Assembly: GCF_018141525.1 (NCBI RefSeq)
Contig: NZ_CP064655.1
Coordinates: 62,001-126,000, forward strand
Source of the DNA: Miltoncostaea marina
GTDB taxonomy: Bacteria > Actinomycetota > Thermoleophilia > Miltoncostaeales > Miltoncostaeaceae
Direction: 5' to 3'
DNA: 64,000 nt
The translations under genes were made by a program, and so were the position numbers. This document shows, one piece after another, positions 17,546 through 26,709 of this stretch; the first letter of the stretch is position 1, and the number at the start of each line of letters is the position of its first letter. A model generated the notes under the pieces. The model was not told the DNA's origin. It did no database searches and saw only the letters and a list, made by a program, of their open reading frames with translations.

Positions 17546-18346
17546 CTACACCGACCGCAACCGCAGCGAGGGCACCAGCACGGCCGCCTCCCAGACGATG
17601 CGCCCGGACATCTTCGACGTGCCGGCCGTGCGCTCGGTGAACGTGATCGGCACCTCGGCCACGCGCCGTCCCCGGCGCAGCGCCCGGTACGTCATCTCGA
17701 TCTGGAAGCCGTACCCGGCGGCGTTCACCTCGTCCAGGGGGATCTCCTCGAGCACCGCGCGGCGGAAGCACTTGAAGCCGCTCGTCAGGTCCTCGACGTG
17801 GACGCCCAGCACGACCTTCGCGTAGACGCAGCCGAAGCGGCTGATCGCGCGCCGGGGCAGGCTCCAGTCGGTCACCCGGCCGCCCGGGACGTAGCGCGAG
17901 CCGATCACCACGTCCGCGTCGGCCGCCGCCGCGATCAGCGACGGCAGCGCCGCCGGGTCGTGCGAGAAGTCGCAGTCCATCTCCACCAGCAGCTCGGCGC
18001 CCTGCGCCATGGCGTGCCGGAACGCGGCCCGGTAGGCCGGCCCGAGGCCCTCCTTGCGCGGCCGGTGCAGCACGCGCACGTTCGGGTGGCGGTCGGCCAG
18101 CCCGTCGGCGAGCCGCCCGGTGCCGTCGGGCGAGCCGTCGTCGGCCACGAGCACGTGGCCGTCGATGCCCGCCCCGGCCATCACGGCGAGCACCGCCTCG
18201 ACGAAGCGCTCCACGTTCTCGGCCTCGTTGTAGGTCGGCACGCAGACCCACACGGGGCCCGCCGGGGGGCGCGGCCGCGGCTGCGTCAGCGGCGTCGGGG
18301 GGTCGGCTGCGGCACGGCGGGCGATGGTACCCGAGGCCGTCGCCAC
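17546..18346 (-). CDS. Polyprenol-phosphate glycosyltransferase, DPM1-like GT2
   Basis: A 266-residue GT2 enzyme of the dolichol-phosphate mannosyltransferase group, which would load a sugar on polyprenyl phosphate at the inner face of the membrane. Motifs: CVPTYNEAENVERFV, VADDGSPDGTG, VEMDCDFSHDPAALP (DXD), GSRYVPGGRV, LTSGFKCFRRAVL, AGYGFQIEMTYRAL and the C-terminal GTSKMSGRIVWEA. There is no C-terminal membrane domain, as in the soluble bacterial forms. Closely similar to 41347-42147. The first 30 or so residues are Pro/Ala-rich and the GTG at 18346 is the likeliest start. It could supply GT-C enzymes such as 7515-9092. Confidence 0.88.
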   Translation of the reverse strand: MATASGTIARRAAADPPTPLTQPRPRPPAGPVWVCVPTYNEAENVERFVEAVLAVMAGAGIDGHVLVADDGSPDGTGRLADGLADRHPNVRVLHRPRKEGLGPAYRAAFRHAMAQGAELLVEMDCDFSHDPAALPSLIAAAADADVVIGSRYVPGGRVTDWSLPRRAISRFGCVYAKVVLGVHVEDLTSGFKCFRRAVLEEIPLDEVNAAGYGFQIEMTYRALRRGRRVAEVPITFTERTAGTSKMSGRIVWEAAVLVPSLRLRSV

Positions 18347-18349
18347 CCG

Positions 18350-18355
18350 TAGACT
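18350..18355 (+). promoter_or_regulatory. -10 element of rmlC-like gene
   Basis: TAGACT ends 7 nt before the GTG at 18363, consistent with a leaderless transcript. Confidence 0.5.
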
Positions 18356-18362
18356 CGCGCCC

Positions 18363-18920
18363 GTGCGACGCGTGGAGTCCGGCATCCCGGGGCTGGTGAT
18401 CCTCGAGCCGACCGTCCACGCGGATGAGCGCGGCTTCTTCGTCGAGACGTACCGCCAGTCGCTGGCGGACGAGGCCGGGGTCGGCGGGCCGTGGGTGCAG
18501 GAGAACCACGCCCGCTCCGTGCGCGGCGTGCTGCGGGGGATGCACTTCTCCGTCGATCCGGGCCAGGCGAAGCTCGTGCGGTGCGCGCGCGGGCGGGTGC
18601 TGGACGTGGCGGTCGACCTGCGCAGGGGGTCGCCGGCGTTCGGGCGATGGCAGGCGGTGGAGCTCGACGACGCGTCCGCCCGCATGGTCCACGTGCCCGC
18701 GGGCCTCGCGCACGGCTACTACGTGCTCAGCGACGTCGCGGACGTCGTCTACAAGTGCTCCGAGTACTACGACCCCGCCAAGGAGCGGGCGATCGCCTGG
18801 GACGACCCGGACGTGGCCATCGCCTGGCCCGGGGGCGAGCGGATCGTCTCGGACCGCGACCGCGCCGCCCCGCGGCTGGCCGACGTCGCCGGCGAGCTGC
18901 CGTTCGCCTACGCGGGCTGA
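18363..18920 (+). CDS. rmlC: dTDP-4-dehydrorhamnose 3,5-epimerase family protein
   Basis: A 185-residue cupin of the RmlC family, which epimerises dTDP-4-keto-6-deoxy-hexoses on the way to dTDP-L-rhamnose or related sugars. Signature elements: ADERGFFVETYR (about residues 22-33), SVRGVLRGMHFS with the catalytic His, GRVLDVAVDLRRGSPAFG, and HVPAGLAHGYYVLSD followed by YKCSEYYDP with the conserved Tyr. Length is normal. No rmlA, rmlB or rmlD lies in the window, so rhamnose is likely but a different 6-deoxy sugar is possible. The gene starts 7 nt after TAGACT. Its 3' end overlaps the convergent GT4 gene by 13 bp. Confidence 0.85.
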   Translation: MRRVESGIPGLVILEPTVHADERGFFVETYRQSLADEAGVGGPWVQENHARSVRGVLRGMHFSVDPGQAKLVRCARGRVLDVAVDLRRGSPAFGRWQAVELDDASARMVHVPAGLAHGYYVLSDVADVVYKCSEYYDPAKERAIAWDDPDVAIAWPGGERIVSDRDRAAPRLADVAGELPFAYAG

Positions 18921-20017
18921 CGCCCCGCGACGACCTCGCACAGCCGCAGGTAGGCGTCGGCGCAGGCGTCCCAGGAGTAGCGCTCCGCCGCCCGGGCGGC
19001 GGCGCGGCCGCCGAGGTCCGTCCGGCGCGCCCCGTCGCCGATCAGCGCCCCGAGCGCCTCGGCGAGCGCCCCCGCCCGGCCGGTCAGCGGGAACGTCGCC
19101 GCCGCGTCGCCGACCACCTCGAGGTTCGGCGCGTGGTCGCTCACCAGCAGCGGCGCGCCGGCCGCCATGGCCTCGACGATCACCGGGTGGGTGCCGCCGA
19201 CCTCGGTCGGCGCGCACATCACGCCGCAGCGGTGCACCAGCTCGCGGTAGCCGTCGCCGAAGACGTAGCCCGGGAAGCGCACGTCCGGGCCGGCGGCCGC
19301 GCGCAGCCGGGCGATGTAGTCCTCGGCGTACGGGGCGTCGCCCACCACCACCAGCGGCCAGTCCGTCCCGAGGCGCCGGTGGGCCTCCACCAGCAGGTGC
19401 GCGTTGTTCTCGGGCACCAGGCGGCCCACGAACAGCACGAAGCGGCCCGGCTCGAGGCCGAGGCGCGCGCACTGGCCGGCGTCGCCGGGGTCGGGCATCT
19501 CGGCGCCGTACGGGATCCACGGGATGCGCCGGCCGTAGCGGCGCTCGTACGCGTCGGCCACGGCGGCCGAGTCGGTGACCGCGATCGTGGCCGCGGCGGG
19601 CGCGAGCCGCTCGGCCAGCCGCAGGTACGCCTTCGCCGGGCCGGACCACTTCGCCCGCTCCGAGTCGAGGCCGTCGATCTGCAGCACCGACGGCACCCCC
19701 GCCAGGCGCGCGAGCGCCGCCCCCGGCGCGTTGCCCGCGATGAAGTAGAGCGCCACGTCCGGCCGCGCCCGCGTCGCCATGTGGACGGTGCTGACCAGCG
19801 TGTGGGCCAGCGTGTCGAGGTGCTTCGAGCGCACCGTCGGCAGGTGCACCAGCCGGGCGCCCGCGTGGGTGGCGCGACGCTCGGTCATGTGCGGGCGGCA
19901 GTAGACGGTCACCTCGTGCCCGCGGGCGCTGAAGCGCCCGGCCAGGTGCTCGACCGCCGTCTCGAAGCCGCTGTACGCGGCCGGGATGCCGCGGGTGCCC
20001 AGCATCGCGATCCTCAC
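18908..20017 (-). CDS. Glycosyltransferase family 4
   Basis: A 369-residue GT-B enzyme. It begins with LGTRGIPAAYSGFETAVEHL (about residues 6-25), a pattern typical of rhamnosyl- or other deoxyhexosyltransferases of the WsaF/Cps type. The donor half has LFVGRLVPENNAHLLVEAH, VGDAPYAEDYIARL and PTEVGGTHPVIVEAMAAG (EX7E variant). It is the last gene of a three-GT4 operon reading from 22289, with GTGA overlap to the upstream gene. A rhamnosyltransferase role next to rmlC is tempting but unproven. Confidence 0.87.
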   Translation of the reverse strand: MRIAMLGTRGIPAAYSGFETAVEHLAGRFSARGHEVTVYCRPHMTERRATHAGARLVHLPTVRSKHLDTLAHTLVSTVHMATRARPDVALYFIAGNAPGAALARLAGVPSVLQIDGLDSERAKWSGPAKAYLRLAERLAPAAATIAVTDSAAVADAYERRYGRRIPWIPYGAEMPDPGDAGQCARLGLEPGRFVLFVGRLVPENNAHLLVEAHRRLGTDWPLVVVGDAPYAEDYIARLRAAAGPDVRFPGYVFGDGYRELVHRCGVMCAPTEVGGTHPVIVEAMAAGAPLLVSDHAPNLEVVGDAAATFPLTGRAGALAEALGALIGDGARRTDLGGRAAARAAERYSWDACADAYLRLCEVVAGRQPA

Positions 20018-21195
20018 GCGGCGCCCCCGCCCCCGCCCCAGCCCCCGCCCCAGCCCGCGCCCGCGCCCCTGCTCGCGCCCCCGCCCCGCCCGGCACCGGG
20101 GCCGGGGCCGAGCGCCTCGGCCACCGCCGCCCACGCCGCCCGGCCCATCGCCGCCTGGCTGTAGGCGGCCGCCCGCTCCGGTCCCATCGCGCGCAGCCGC
20201 CCGGCCACCCCGGGGTCGAGGGCCAGCGTGAGCCCGTCGGCGATGCCCCGCGCCGACGGCTCGGTCAGCACTGCGGCGCCCCCGGTCACCTCGGGCAGCG
20301 CCCCGCGGTCGCTCGCCACCACCGGGCTCCCGCAGGCCATCGCCTCGACCGCCGGCAGCCCGAAGCCCTCGTAGAGCGAGGGGTACGCGGTCACCGCCGC
20401 CGCCCGGTAGAGGTCCGCGAGCGTCGCGTCATCGACGTGCCCCAGCCACCGCCCGCCCGACTGGGCCGCGATGCGCTCGCCGCCCGGCCCGGGTTTGCCC
20501 ACCAGCGCCAGCTCGAGCTCGGTCCCGCGGGCCCGCACCGCCCGCACCGCGTCGCCGAGCGCGCCGAGGTTCTTGCGCGGCCCCAGGTCGCCGACCGCCA
20601 GGCAGTAGCGGCCCAGGCCGAAGCGCGCCGCCACCCGCGCCGCGGCGCCGCCGGCGTCGCCCGGGTCCTCCGGCGTGAAGACCGGTGCCGGGTGCGGGCT
20701 CACCACCCGCAGCTTGTGCTCCGGCAGGCGCAGGGCGCGCGCGACGTCCGCGGCGGCGGTGGCCGACAGGGCGAGCACGACGCGCGCCCTGCGCGCCGAG
20801 CGCGGCACCAGCCCGCGCAGGACCGCCCGGGCCCGCGCGCCGAGCCACTGCGGGTCGGTCATGAAGGTCGCGTCGTGCACGGCCAGCAGCACCGGGCACG
20901 GGCACCAGCCGGGCGACACGTAGGTGAACACGGCCGCGTCCGCCGCCAGGTCGGCCAGGGCCCGCGGGGCGGCGCGCGCCAGCCGCGCGACGTCGTTGGC
21001 GGGCACGCCGACCGTGCGGCCGAAGCGCTCGAGCGCCCGCGCCCCCTCGGGCGTCGCCACCAGCGCGGCCACGGCGTCGCCGTCGGGCGCCGTCGCGGCC
21101 ATCGCCGCCAGCAGCGTCGCCGCGTAGCGCGCGTTGCCGGCGTCGCCGGCGGCGGCCTGCCCGACCATGTGGCAGTCGATCGCGACCAGGCTCAT
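20014..21195 (-). CDS. Glycosyltransferase family 4 with Gly-rich tail
   Basis: A 393-residue GT-B enzyme. [17 protein letters not shown] and [16 protein letters not shown] are features of mannosyltransferase-like GT4 proteins. The donor half has [31 protein letters not shown] and the EX7E motif [18 protein letters not shown]. The last 31 or so residues are a Gly/Ala low-complexity tail encoded by a C-rich repeat (20018-20103 on the plus strand), not part of the catalytic fold. ATGA overlap with the upstream gene and GTGA with the downstream gene show one operon. Confidence 0.87.
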   Translation of the reverse strand: MSLVAIDCHMVGQAAAGDAGNARYAATLLAAMAATAPDGDAVAALVATPEGARALERFGRTVGVPANDVARLARAAPRALADLAADAAVFTYVSPGWCPCPVLLAVHDATFMTDPQWLGARARAVLRGLVPRSARRARVVLALSATAAADVARALRLPEHKLRVVSPHPAPVFTPEDPGDAGGAAARVAARFGLGRYCLAVGDLGPRKNLGALGDAVRAVRARGTELELALVGKPGPGGERIAAQSGGRWLGHVDDATLADLYRAAAVTAYPSLYEGFGLPAVEAMACGSPVVASDRGALPEVTGGAAVLTEPSARGIADGLTLALDPGVAGRLRAMGPERAAAYSQAAMGRAAWAAVAEALGPGPGAGRGGGASRGAGAGWGGGWGGGGGAA

Positions 21196-22289
21196 CCCCG
21201 GGCGGCCTCGCGGTGCGCCGCCACGACCGCCCGCGCGGTGGCCTGCCACGAGAAGGCCGCGGCGCGCGCCCGGCCGGCCTCGCCGCGGCGCGCCCGCTCC
21301 GCCGCGTCGCCCGCCAGGCGCGCGATCGCCCGCGCCCAGGGGGCCGGGTCGGCGACCGGCAGGTACTCGGCCGCGGCCCCGCCGACCTCCCGCAGCGCCG
21401 GCGTGTCGGACGCGAGCACCGGCACGCCGGCGGTCATGGCCTCCAGCACGGGCAGGCCGAAGCCCTCCTTGCGCGAGGGCACCAGCACCGCCGCCGCGCC
21501 CGCCCGCAGCGCCGCCAGGCGCCCTGCCGGGACGAGGCCGAGCCAGTCCACCCGCCCCGCCGCGCCCACCCGCGCGGCGTGGCCGCGCAGCCGGGCCGCC
21601 CGCCGCGCGGACCAGGGGCCGGTCATGACGAGGCGCACGCCCGGGTCGGTCGCCGCGATCGCCTCGAGCGCCAGCGCCGCGTTCTTGTGCGGCTCGATCG
21701 CGCTCGCGTAGAGCACGTAGGGCCCCGCGGGCGCCGGCCCCTCGGGCGCCGCGGCCGGGGGCGCCGCGAGCGGCACCACGCGCACCCGCCCGGGGTCCAC
21801 GCCGGCCAGCCGCACGACGTCGTCCGCCGTCTCGCCGGAGGGCACGATCACGAGCGTCGCCTGGCGCAGCCGCCGCTCGAACCGGCGGTAGGCGACGGCC
21901 TGCGCCGCGCGGCCCGGCCCGCCGAGGTACTCCGGCCAGAAGGCCGCCGGGATCATGTCGTAGCAGCTGACCACGGTCCTGCCGGCGGGCACGAGGCTCG
22001 GCTGCGTCGCGTGGAACACCGCGCCCCCGGCGGCCGCCCGCGCCACGCGCTCGCCCCGCGTCGCCGGCCAGGGGTCGGGGATGCGGTGGAGCGGCCACGC
22101 CGGCCACCGCACCGCGCGGGCCGCGAACCCCTCCGGGACCGGCTGCCCCTCCCGCACGAGCAGCCGCGGTCGCTCGCCCTCGGGGAGGGCGCGCAGGCCG
22201 CCGAGCAGCCCCCGGAGGGCGGCGCCGATGCCGCGATCCGAGTGGCCGCCCGCGAGCGGCGTGGCGTCGAGCAGGGCCGGGGCGGGCAT
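21192..22289 (-). CDS. Glycosyltransferase family 4
   Basis: A 365-residue GT-B enzyme, first of the three-gene operon. Motifs: [20 protein letters not shown] at the N-terminus (start-side motif common in mannosyl or fucosyl GT4 enzymes), [36 protein letters not shown] and the EX7E motif [18 protein letters not shown]. The ATG at 22289 is the only sensible start. A TAGGCT lies 10 nt upstream, slightly farther than the leaderless spacing seen elsewhere. Donor and acceptor are unknown. Confidence 0.87.
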   Translation of the reverse strand: MPAPALLDATPLAGGHSDRGIGAALRGLLGGLRALPEGERPRLLVREGQPVPEGFAARAVRWPAWPLHRIPDPWPATRGERVARAAAGGAVFHATQPSLVPAGRTVVSCYDMIPAAFWPEYLGGPGRAAQAVAYRRFERRLRQATLVIVPSGETADDVVRLAGVDPGRVRVVPLAAPPAAAPEGPAPAGPYVLYASAIEPHKNAALALEAIAATDPGVRLVMTGPWSARRAARLRGHAARVGAAGRVDWLGLVPAGRLAALRAGAAAVLVPSRKEGFGLPVLEAMTAGVPVLASDTPALREVGGAAAEYLPVADPAPWARAIARLAGDAAERARRGEAGRARAAAFSWQATARAVVAAHREAARG

Positions 22290-22338
22290 CGGGCGCGACA
22301 GCCTACTCGCCGGCCCGCTCGCCCCGCGGCAGCGGCGG

Positions 22339-24738
22339 TCAGGACACGCGCACCCGGATGACCGGCGAGCGCGCCTGCTGCAGCGGCCAGCCCACCTCGG
22401 TCGGCACGGTGACGCGCATCGGGTGGGTGAGCCCGCCGACGGCGAACGACCACGGGATCGCGAAGGTGCCGTCGCGGCGGACGCGGGCGTTGACCACCGG
22501 CCGCCACGTGCGGCGGATGGGGTCGAGCCACTCGAGCACCACGCCCTTGCGCGCCCCGTACCCCAGCGCTCGCGGCGCCGGCGTGATGCGGCCGGTGAAG
22601 AGCACCCGGCCCCCGACCGCGACGCCCGTCGCCGAGGCGGCCACGGACAGGCGTGGCCGCACGTCGAGGCGGACGTCGGCGCCCGGCCGCTCCGGCAGCA
22701 GCTCGCGGCCGACGGGCACCCCGATCCGCAGCGGCCCGCCCGCGAGGGGGCGCGCCAGGAGGGCGAAGCCGCCCCGGGCGCCCGTGAGGGCGCGGGCCAC
22801 GACGCGGCCACGGTGGCCGCGGGCCTGCACGTCCGCGCCCGCGATCGGCTGCCCGCCCCGGTCGGTCAGCGTGCCGGTGATCCGCACCGCGCCGCCCGCG
22901 GTCAGCCGGCGGACCAGGAGGGTGCGGCCGTCGCGGCGGACGGCCCGCGCGCCCTGGACCGCGACGCGCAGGCGCGCCGACCGCAGGCGGGCCGCGGGAT
23001 CGGGCGCGCCCGCCGCCGTCGCGCCGGCCGCGAGGCGGACGCTCTCGCCGCGGGTGGCCTCGTTGCCGGCGCGGTCCGTGATCACGAGGCGCAGCGCGCG
23101 CTCGCCGGGCGGCAGGGCGGAGGCGTCCACGCTCAGCGCGTCGGCCCCGTCGCGGCTCGGCGTCGCGGCCAGCGTGCGCCAGGCGTCGCCGTCGCGCCAC
23201 TGCAGCCGGGCGGCCGCCACGCCGGAGTGCTCGTCGTCGGCGGTCCACGCGACCGCCAGCTGGCCGTCGGCGCCGGCGGACGCCGTGAGCCGCGCGATGG
23301 AGGGCCGGACGGCGTCGACGCTCAGCACGACGCGGCGCTCCGCCGCGAGCGAGGCGCCGAAGGCGCCCCCGTTGCGGGCGACGATGCGGACCGCGTGGCG
23401 CCCCGCCGCCAGCCCGGAGAGGTCGATCGGCACGACCCGTCGCCCCGCCGACCCGGCCGACGCCGCCCGCCGGAGCCAGATGCCGCCATCGCCGCCGTCG
23501 GCGGCGGCGTTCACGTCGATCTCGACCGGCCCGACGCCGAGCTCCGACTGGAGGTTGTCGGTGACCGTCAGATCGATCTCCGCCCGCCGCAACCAGCCCG
23601 CGCCGCCGCCGTGGACCTCGAGCGCCGGCGGGGTGGTGTCGACGACCACCCCCGCCGCGCCGGCCGCCACGCCGGTGTTGCCCGCGACGTCGGTCGTCCG
23701 GACCCGCCACGCGTGGAGGCCGTCGGCGATCCCGGCGGCGCGCGCGCTGACCGATCGCGGGCCGGCGCCGCCGGCGGGGCCGACCTGGGTCCACGCGCCC
23801 GCGGTGGAGCCGTCGGGCGCCGCGTTGAGCTCGAGCGCGCCGGCGGCGACGCCCGAGAGGTCGTCGGCGGCCGTCCACGACGCGGCCACCACGCCGGGGG
23901 CGCCCGGCGCCGTGGCCGTGGCGCCGCTCGCCGATGGCGGCGTGCGGTCGATGTGGACCGTGCCGTGCGCGGCGCCCCCGGCCGTCCCGTCGCCGTCCAC
24001 CTCCACGGCGACGGCGTGGGTGCCGTCGGGGAGGCCGTCGAGCGGCAGCTCGACCGCGTGGTCGCCCGCACCCGGGGCGCCGCTCCACCGCGGCTGCCCC
24101 GCGACCACCACGCGCTGGGGGCCCATGCCGTCCGCGCCGAAGTTGTCCGCCGCCGTCCATTCGACCCGCATACGCGAGCCCGCGTTGAGCCAGCCGCCGC
24201 TCAGCGCGCGCAGCGCGACGCCCGGGGCGGTCACGTCGCGCACCAGCACGCCGGGCCCGTCGATGAAGTAGCCGCGCGCGTGCTGGTTGCGCCGCTCGAC
24301 CTGGCGCAGCGCGAGGTGCACGTTGCACTGGCCGCCGGGCAGGCCGACCGAGTACGCGCGCCCGCCGGCCGGCGACTGCGGCATCGCGGCGTCGCCCTCG
24401 GACCAGAGGACGCGGCGGTCGCCCGTGACCTCGATCGCCATCGAGCTCGGCGCCTGCGTGCGCAGGGCGCTGAAGCGCACGACGGCGATCTCCGATCCCG
24501 GGACCGGGCAGCCCCAGTTCATCTCCCAGTGGTTGACGTCGGCGGCGGGGGACAGCGCGGGGCCCTGCACCAGCCACTCGGGCCCGGGGAGCACCGTCGC
24601 GCCGAACTGGCCGCTCGTCGACCAGATCGAGGCGCCGTACGGGTAGAGGTTGCCCTCCGTCGCGGCGGAGGGCGCGACGGCCACGACGAGGGCGGTGGCG
24701 GTCAGGGCGGCGATCAGGATGCGACGCGGGCGCTTCAC
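22339..24738 (-). CDS. Secreted protein with Ig-like/fibronectin-like repeats
   Basis: A 799-residue protein with a Sec signal peptide ([18 protein letters not shown], cleavage after about residue 27, APSAA). Residues 28-180 form a domain with Cys in NWGCPVPGS and GGQCNVHL. Then come four or so beta-sandwich repeats, each opening with a Thr/Pro-Pro or Ala-Pro junction ([37 protein letters not shown]), and two C-terminal domains of a carboxypeptidase-regulatory or Ig type ([31 protein letters not shown]). There is no LPXTG or terminal anchor. The GTG overlaps the stop of the sigma-factor gene, so the two are co-expressed. It may be a surface adhesin or a protein displayed with the glycan; no enzymatic motif is seen. 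Confidence 0.8.
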   Translation of the reverse strand: MKRPRRILIAALTATALVVAVAPSAATEGNLYPYGASIWSTSGQFGATVLPGPEWLVQGPALSPAADVNHWEMNWGCPVPGSEIAVVRFSALRTQAPSSMAIEVTGDRRVLWSEGDAAMPQSPAGGRAYSVGLPGGQCNVHLALRQVERRNQHARGYFIDGPGVLVRDVTAPGVALRALSGGWLNAGSRMRVEWTAADNFGADGMGPQRVVVAGQPRWSGAPGAGDHAVELPLDGLPDGTHAVAVEVDGDGTAGGAAHGTVHIDRTPPSASGATATAPGAPGVVAASWTAADDLSGVAAGALELNAAPDGSTAGAWTQVGPAGGAGPRSVSARAAGIADGLHAWRVRTTDVAGNTGVAAGAAGVVVDTTPPALEVHGGGAGWLRRAEIDLTVTDNLQSELGVGPVEIDVNAAADGGDGGIWLRRAASAGSAGRRVVPIDLSGLAAGRHAVRIVARNGGAFGASLAAERRVVLSVDAVRPSIARLTASAGADGQLAVAWTADDEHSGVAAARLQWRDGDAWRTLAATPSRDGADALSVDASALPPGERALRLVITDRAGNEATRGESVRLAAGATAAGAPDPAARLRSARLRVAVQGARAVRRDGRTLLVRRLTAGGAVRITGTLTDRGGQPIAGADVQARGHRGRVVARALTGARGGFALLARPLAGGPLRIGVPVGRELLPERPGADVRLDVRPRLSVAASATGVAVGGRVLFTGRITPAPRALGYGARKGVVLEWLDPIRRTWRPVVNARVRRDGTFAIPWSFAVGGLTHPMRVTVPTEVGWPLQQARSPVIRVRVS

Positions 24739-25997
24739 GGTCCGAACTCCAGGGCGACGGCTGACGGTGAGGGTGCGGCAGGCGGCGCGGGCGCCGGCGG
24801 GGGCGTCGCGTGTGCCGAATGCGAGCGGGCCGGCGCCGGCGCGCGCGGTGCCGCGACGGCGACCACGGGCGCGGCGCGCCGGGCGGGCGCCCTGCGGACG
24901 GCGGCCCGCGCGCGCGCGTGGGTCGGCGCCGGCCGCGCCCGCCGGGGCTGCGCCCGGGCGGGCGCCGGGGCGCTCCGGGCGGCGGCGGGCCGCGTCGCCG
25001 CCGACGGAGCGGGCGGGGCCTCGGCGATCCGCTCCACCGTCACGGCGGACGGTCGCGAGGGCGCCGGGCGCACGGCGTCCGCGACGACCGGGGCCCCGGC
25101 CACGCCCGCGACCGCGAGCGCGGCCGTGCCCGCCCCGACCTTGGCCAGCGCGGTGCCCGGCAGCTCCATGGCGGTCTGGATGGCGGTGCCCGCCCGCACG
25201 GTGGCGCCGCCGGCGAGCCGGTCCCACCAGGCGAGCGCGGGCGTCGGGTCGGGCACGCCGGAGAGCGCGCCCCCGCCGACCAGCGCGACCGGCACCAGGC
25301 CCGCCATCCACTCGTTCGACGCCCGGCGGTCGCGCAGGACGGCGCGGCAGGCGCCGCAGTGGCGCACGTGGCGCGACACCGTCCGGCGCTCCTTGGCGGT
25401 CGCCTCGCCGGTCGCCACCCGGGCGATCGCGCCGTCCAGCCGCAGGCAGGCCTCGCCCTCGGCGAGCCGCACCTCCCAGGCCGACAGGCTCGCCCGCCCC
25501 TCGAGGATCGAGCGCTCGACCTTGCGCAGCGAGTAGCCCGTGATCTGGTGGATGCGCTCGTAGCTGACGCCGGCGCTGCGGAAGAGCAGGCAGACCCGCT
25601 GCGCCTCCGTGAGCCCGGCCAGGCCGTCCTGGATCGCGCGGTACCGCTCCCGCCACTCCGCGAGCGCGTCCACCGGCACGGCGTCCTCCAGGCGGTCCCC
25701 GTAGGCCTCGGGGACGTCCGCCTCGGCGCCGGGGCCCTCGCGCCGCCGCGCCCGGCTCACCGCCAGCGCCTCGTGGCGCAGCACCGTGTGGAGCCACGCC
25801 ATGAAGCGGCGGGGCTCGGTGACCGGCGCCCGCGTGAGGGCGATCTCCATCGCGCGCTGGTACGCGTCCTCGGCGTCGTGCAGCGAGCGCGTGAAGCGGC
25901 TGGCGAAGCGGATCAGGCCCGGCGCGGAGGCCATCGCGGCGCAGGCGGCGCGGCGGCGGTCGTCGTCGGTGGGTGGCGGTGTGCGGTCGTCGGTCAT
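24735..25997 (-). CDS. ECF-type sigma factor with fused anti-sigma-like and membrane regions
   Basis: A 420-residue protein. Sigma region 2 occupies about residues 25-85 (FTRSLHDAEDAYQRAMEIAL, FMAWLHTVLRHEALAV). Region 4 occupies about 125-170 (GLTEAQRVCLLFRSAGVSYE, TGYSLRKVERSI). Residues 180-220 include a ZAS-like H-X3-C-X2-C (HVRHCGAC), normally found in separate anti-sigma factors. A hydrophobic segment near residues 270-290 is probably a membrane span, followed by about 130 Pro/Ala/Arg-rich residues. A plain ECF factor is about 190 residues. The gene is divergent from a thioesterase and overlaps the Ig-like protein gene by four bases. A five-codon upstream ORF (MTEPQ) ends inside the start codon region. 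Confidence 0.82.
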   Translation of the reverse strand: MTDDRTPPPTDDDRRRAACAAMASAPGLIRFASRFTRSLHDAEDAYQRAMEIALTRAPVTEPRRFMAWLHTVLRHEALAVSRARRREGPGAEADVPEAYGDRLEDAVPVDALAEWRERYRAIQDGLAGLTEAQRVCLLFRSAGVSYERIHQITGYSLRKVERSILEGRASLSAWEVRLAEGEACLRLDGAIARVATGEATAKERRTVSRHVRHCGACRAVLRDRRASNEWMAGLVPVALVGGGALSGVPDPTPALAWWDRLAGGATVRAGTAIQTAMELPGTALAKVGAGTAALAVAGVAGAPVVADAVRPAPSRPSAVTVERIAEAPPAPSAATRPAAARSAPAPARAQPRRARPAPTHARARAAVRRAPARRAAPVVAVAAPRAPAPARSHSAHATPPPAPAPPAAPSPSAVALEFGP

Positions 25998-26076
25998 TGC
26001 GGCTCGGTCATGGAAAGTTTGCGGTGAACTTGGCAAAAGCTGCAACTGGTCGAACGGACGGCGCGCGCGCCGACCT

Positions 26077-26107
26077 GGACGGGTGAGGGCCCGCGGCCGT
26101 TCTTTCC
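26077..26107 (-). promoter_or_regulatory. Possible ECF-type promoter of the sigma-factor gene
   Basis: On the minus strand GGAAAGAAC (26099-26107) and CCGTCC (26077-26082) are separated by 16 nt, resembling the GGAAC-N16-CGTC layout of ECF promoters. It would give a leader of about 70 nt and allow autoregulation. Single occurrence, so weak. Confidence 0.3.
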
Positions 26108-26181
26108 ACCCCCCCGAGACGGGTGCCCCGCGACGAACGACCCGCAAATTGCGGCGTTCTCCGCGAGGGCGGGCGCGCCGT

Positions 26182-26187
26182 TAGGGT
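26182..26187 (+). promoter_or_regulatory. -10 element of thioesterase gene
   Basis: TAGGGT ends 6 nt before GTG 26194; leaderless arrangement. Confidence 0.45.
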
Positions 26188-26193
26188 GCTGAC

Positions 26194-26598
26194 GTGCCGC
26201 CGCACGTCCACACCGCGCGCTTCCGCGTCGTGATGTCCGAGGTCGACGTGGCCCAGATCCACTTCACGGCCGTCCACCGCTGGATGGACCGGGGCCTCTG
26301 CGAATGGCTGGCCGAGGTCGGCCACCCCTTCGTGGACCTCCTCGAGACGGGGCCCGGGATCCCCATCGTCGAGACGCGCTGCACCTTCGAGGGGCGGATC
26401 ATGCTCGACGACGTGATCGACCAGCGGACCTCGCTCGGCGGGGTGGGGCGCACGTCGTTCCGCAGCCGCCACGCGTTCACACGCGCCGGCGAGCCGATGG
26501 CGCGCGCGGAGCTCGTGCACGTCTGCGTCGACCGCGCGACGCGCGAGCCGGTGCCCGTGCCCGGCTGGCTGCGCCAGCTCGCCGAGCCGGACGGATAG
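26194..26598 (+). CDS. Hotdog-fold acyl-CoA thioesterase (4HBT family)
   Basis: A 134-residue single hotdog domain. The N-terminal strand FRVVMSEVDVAQIHFTAVHR has the Asp position (EVDVAQIHF) that corresponds to the catalytic Asp/Glu of 4-hydroxybenzoyl-CoA thioesterase-type enzymes, followed by the central helix WMDRGLCEWLAEVG. The later strand CTFEGRIMLDDVIDQRTSLG is typical. It would hydrolyse an acyl-CoA in the cytosol, substrate unknown. Monocistronic, with GTG 6 nt after TAGGGT. Confidence 0.8.
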   Translation: MPPHVHTARFRVVMSEVDVAQIHFTAVHRWMDRGLCEWLAEVGHPFVDLLETGPGIPIVETRCTFEGRIMLDDVIDQRTSLGGVGRTSFRSRHAFTRAGEPMARAELVHVCVDRATREPVPVPGWLRQLAEPDG

Positions 26599-26709
26599 CG
26601 CACCCGCCGCCGGCACCGCGGCGTCACAGATCCGTCACGCCCCGGTGTGGTCCCGTGACGGCGTCCCGGCGGAGCCTCCCCTCACGAGTCACCGAGCGAG
26701 GAGGCGGGG

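Noticed and set aside
26600-26709. Inverted repeat CCGTCAC...GTGACGG (26632-26661) as operator or terminator
   Set aside because: Only seven-base arms with a 16-base loop in a GC-rich gap; not enough to call.
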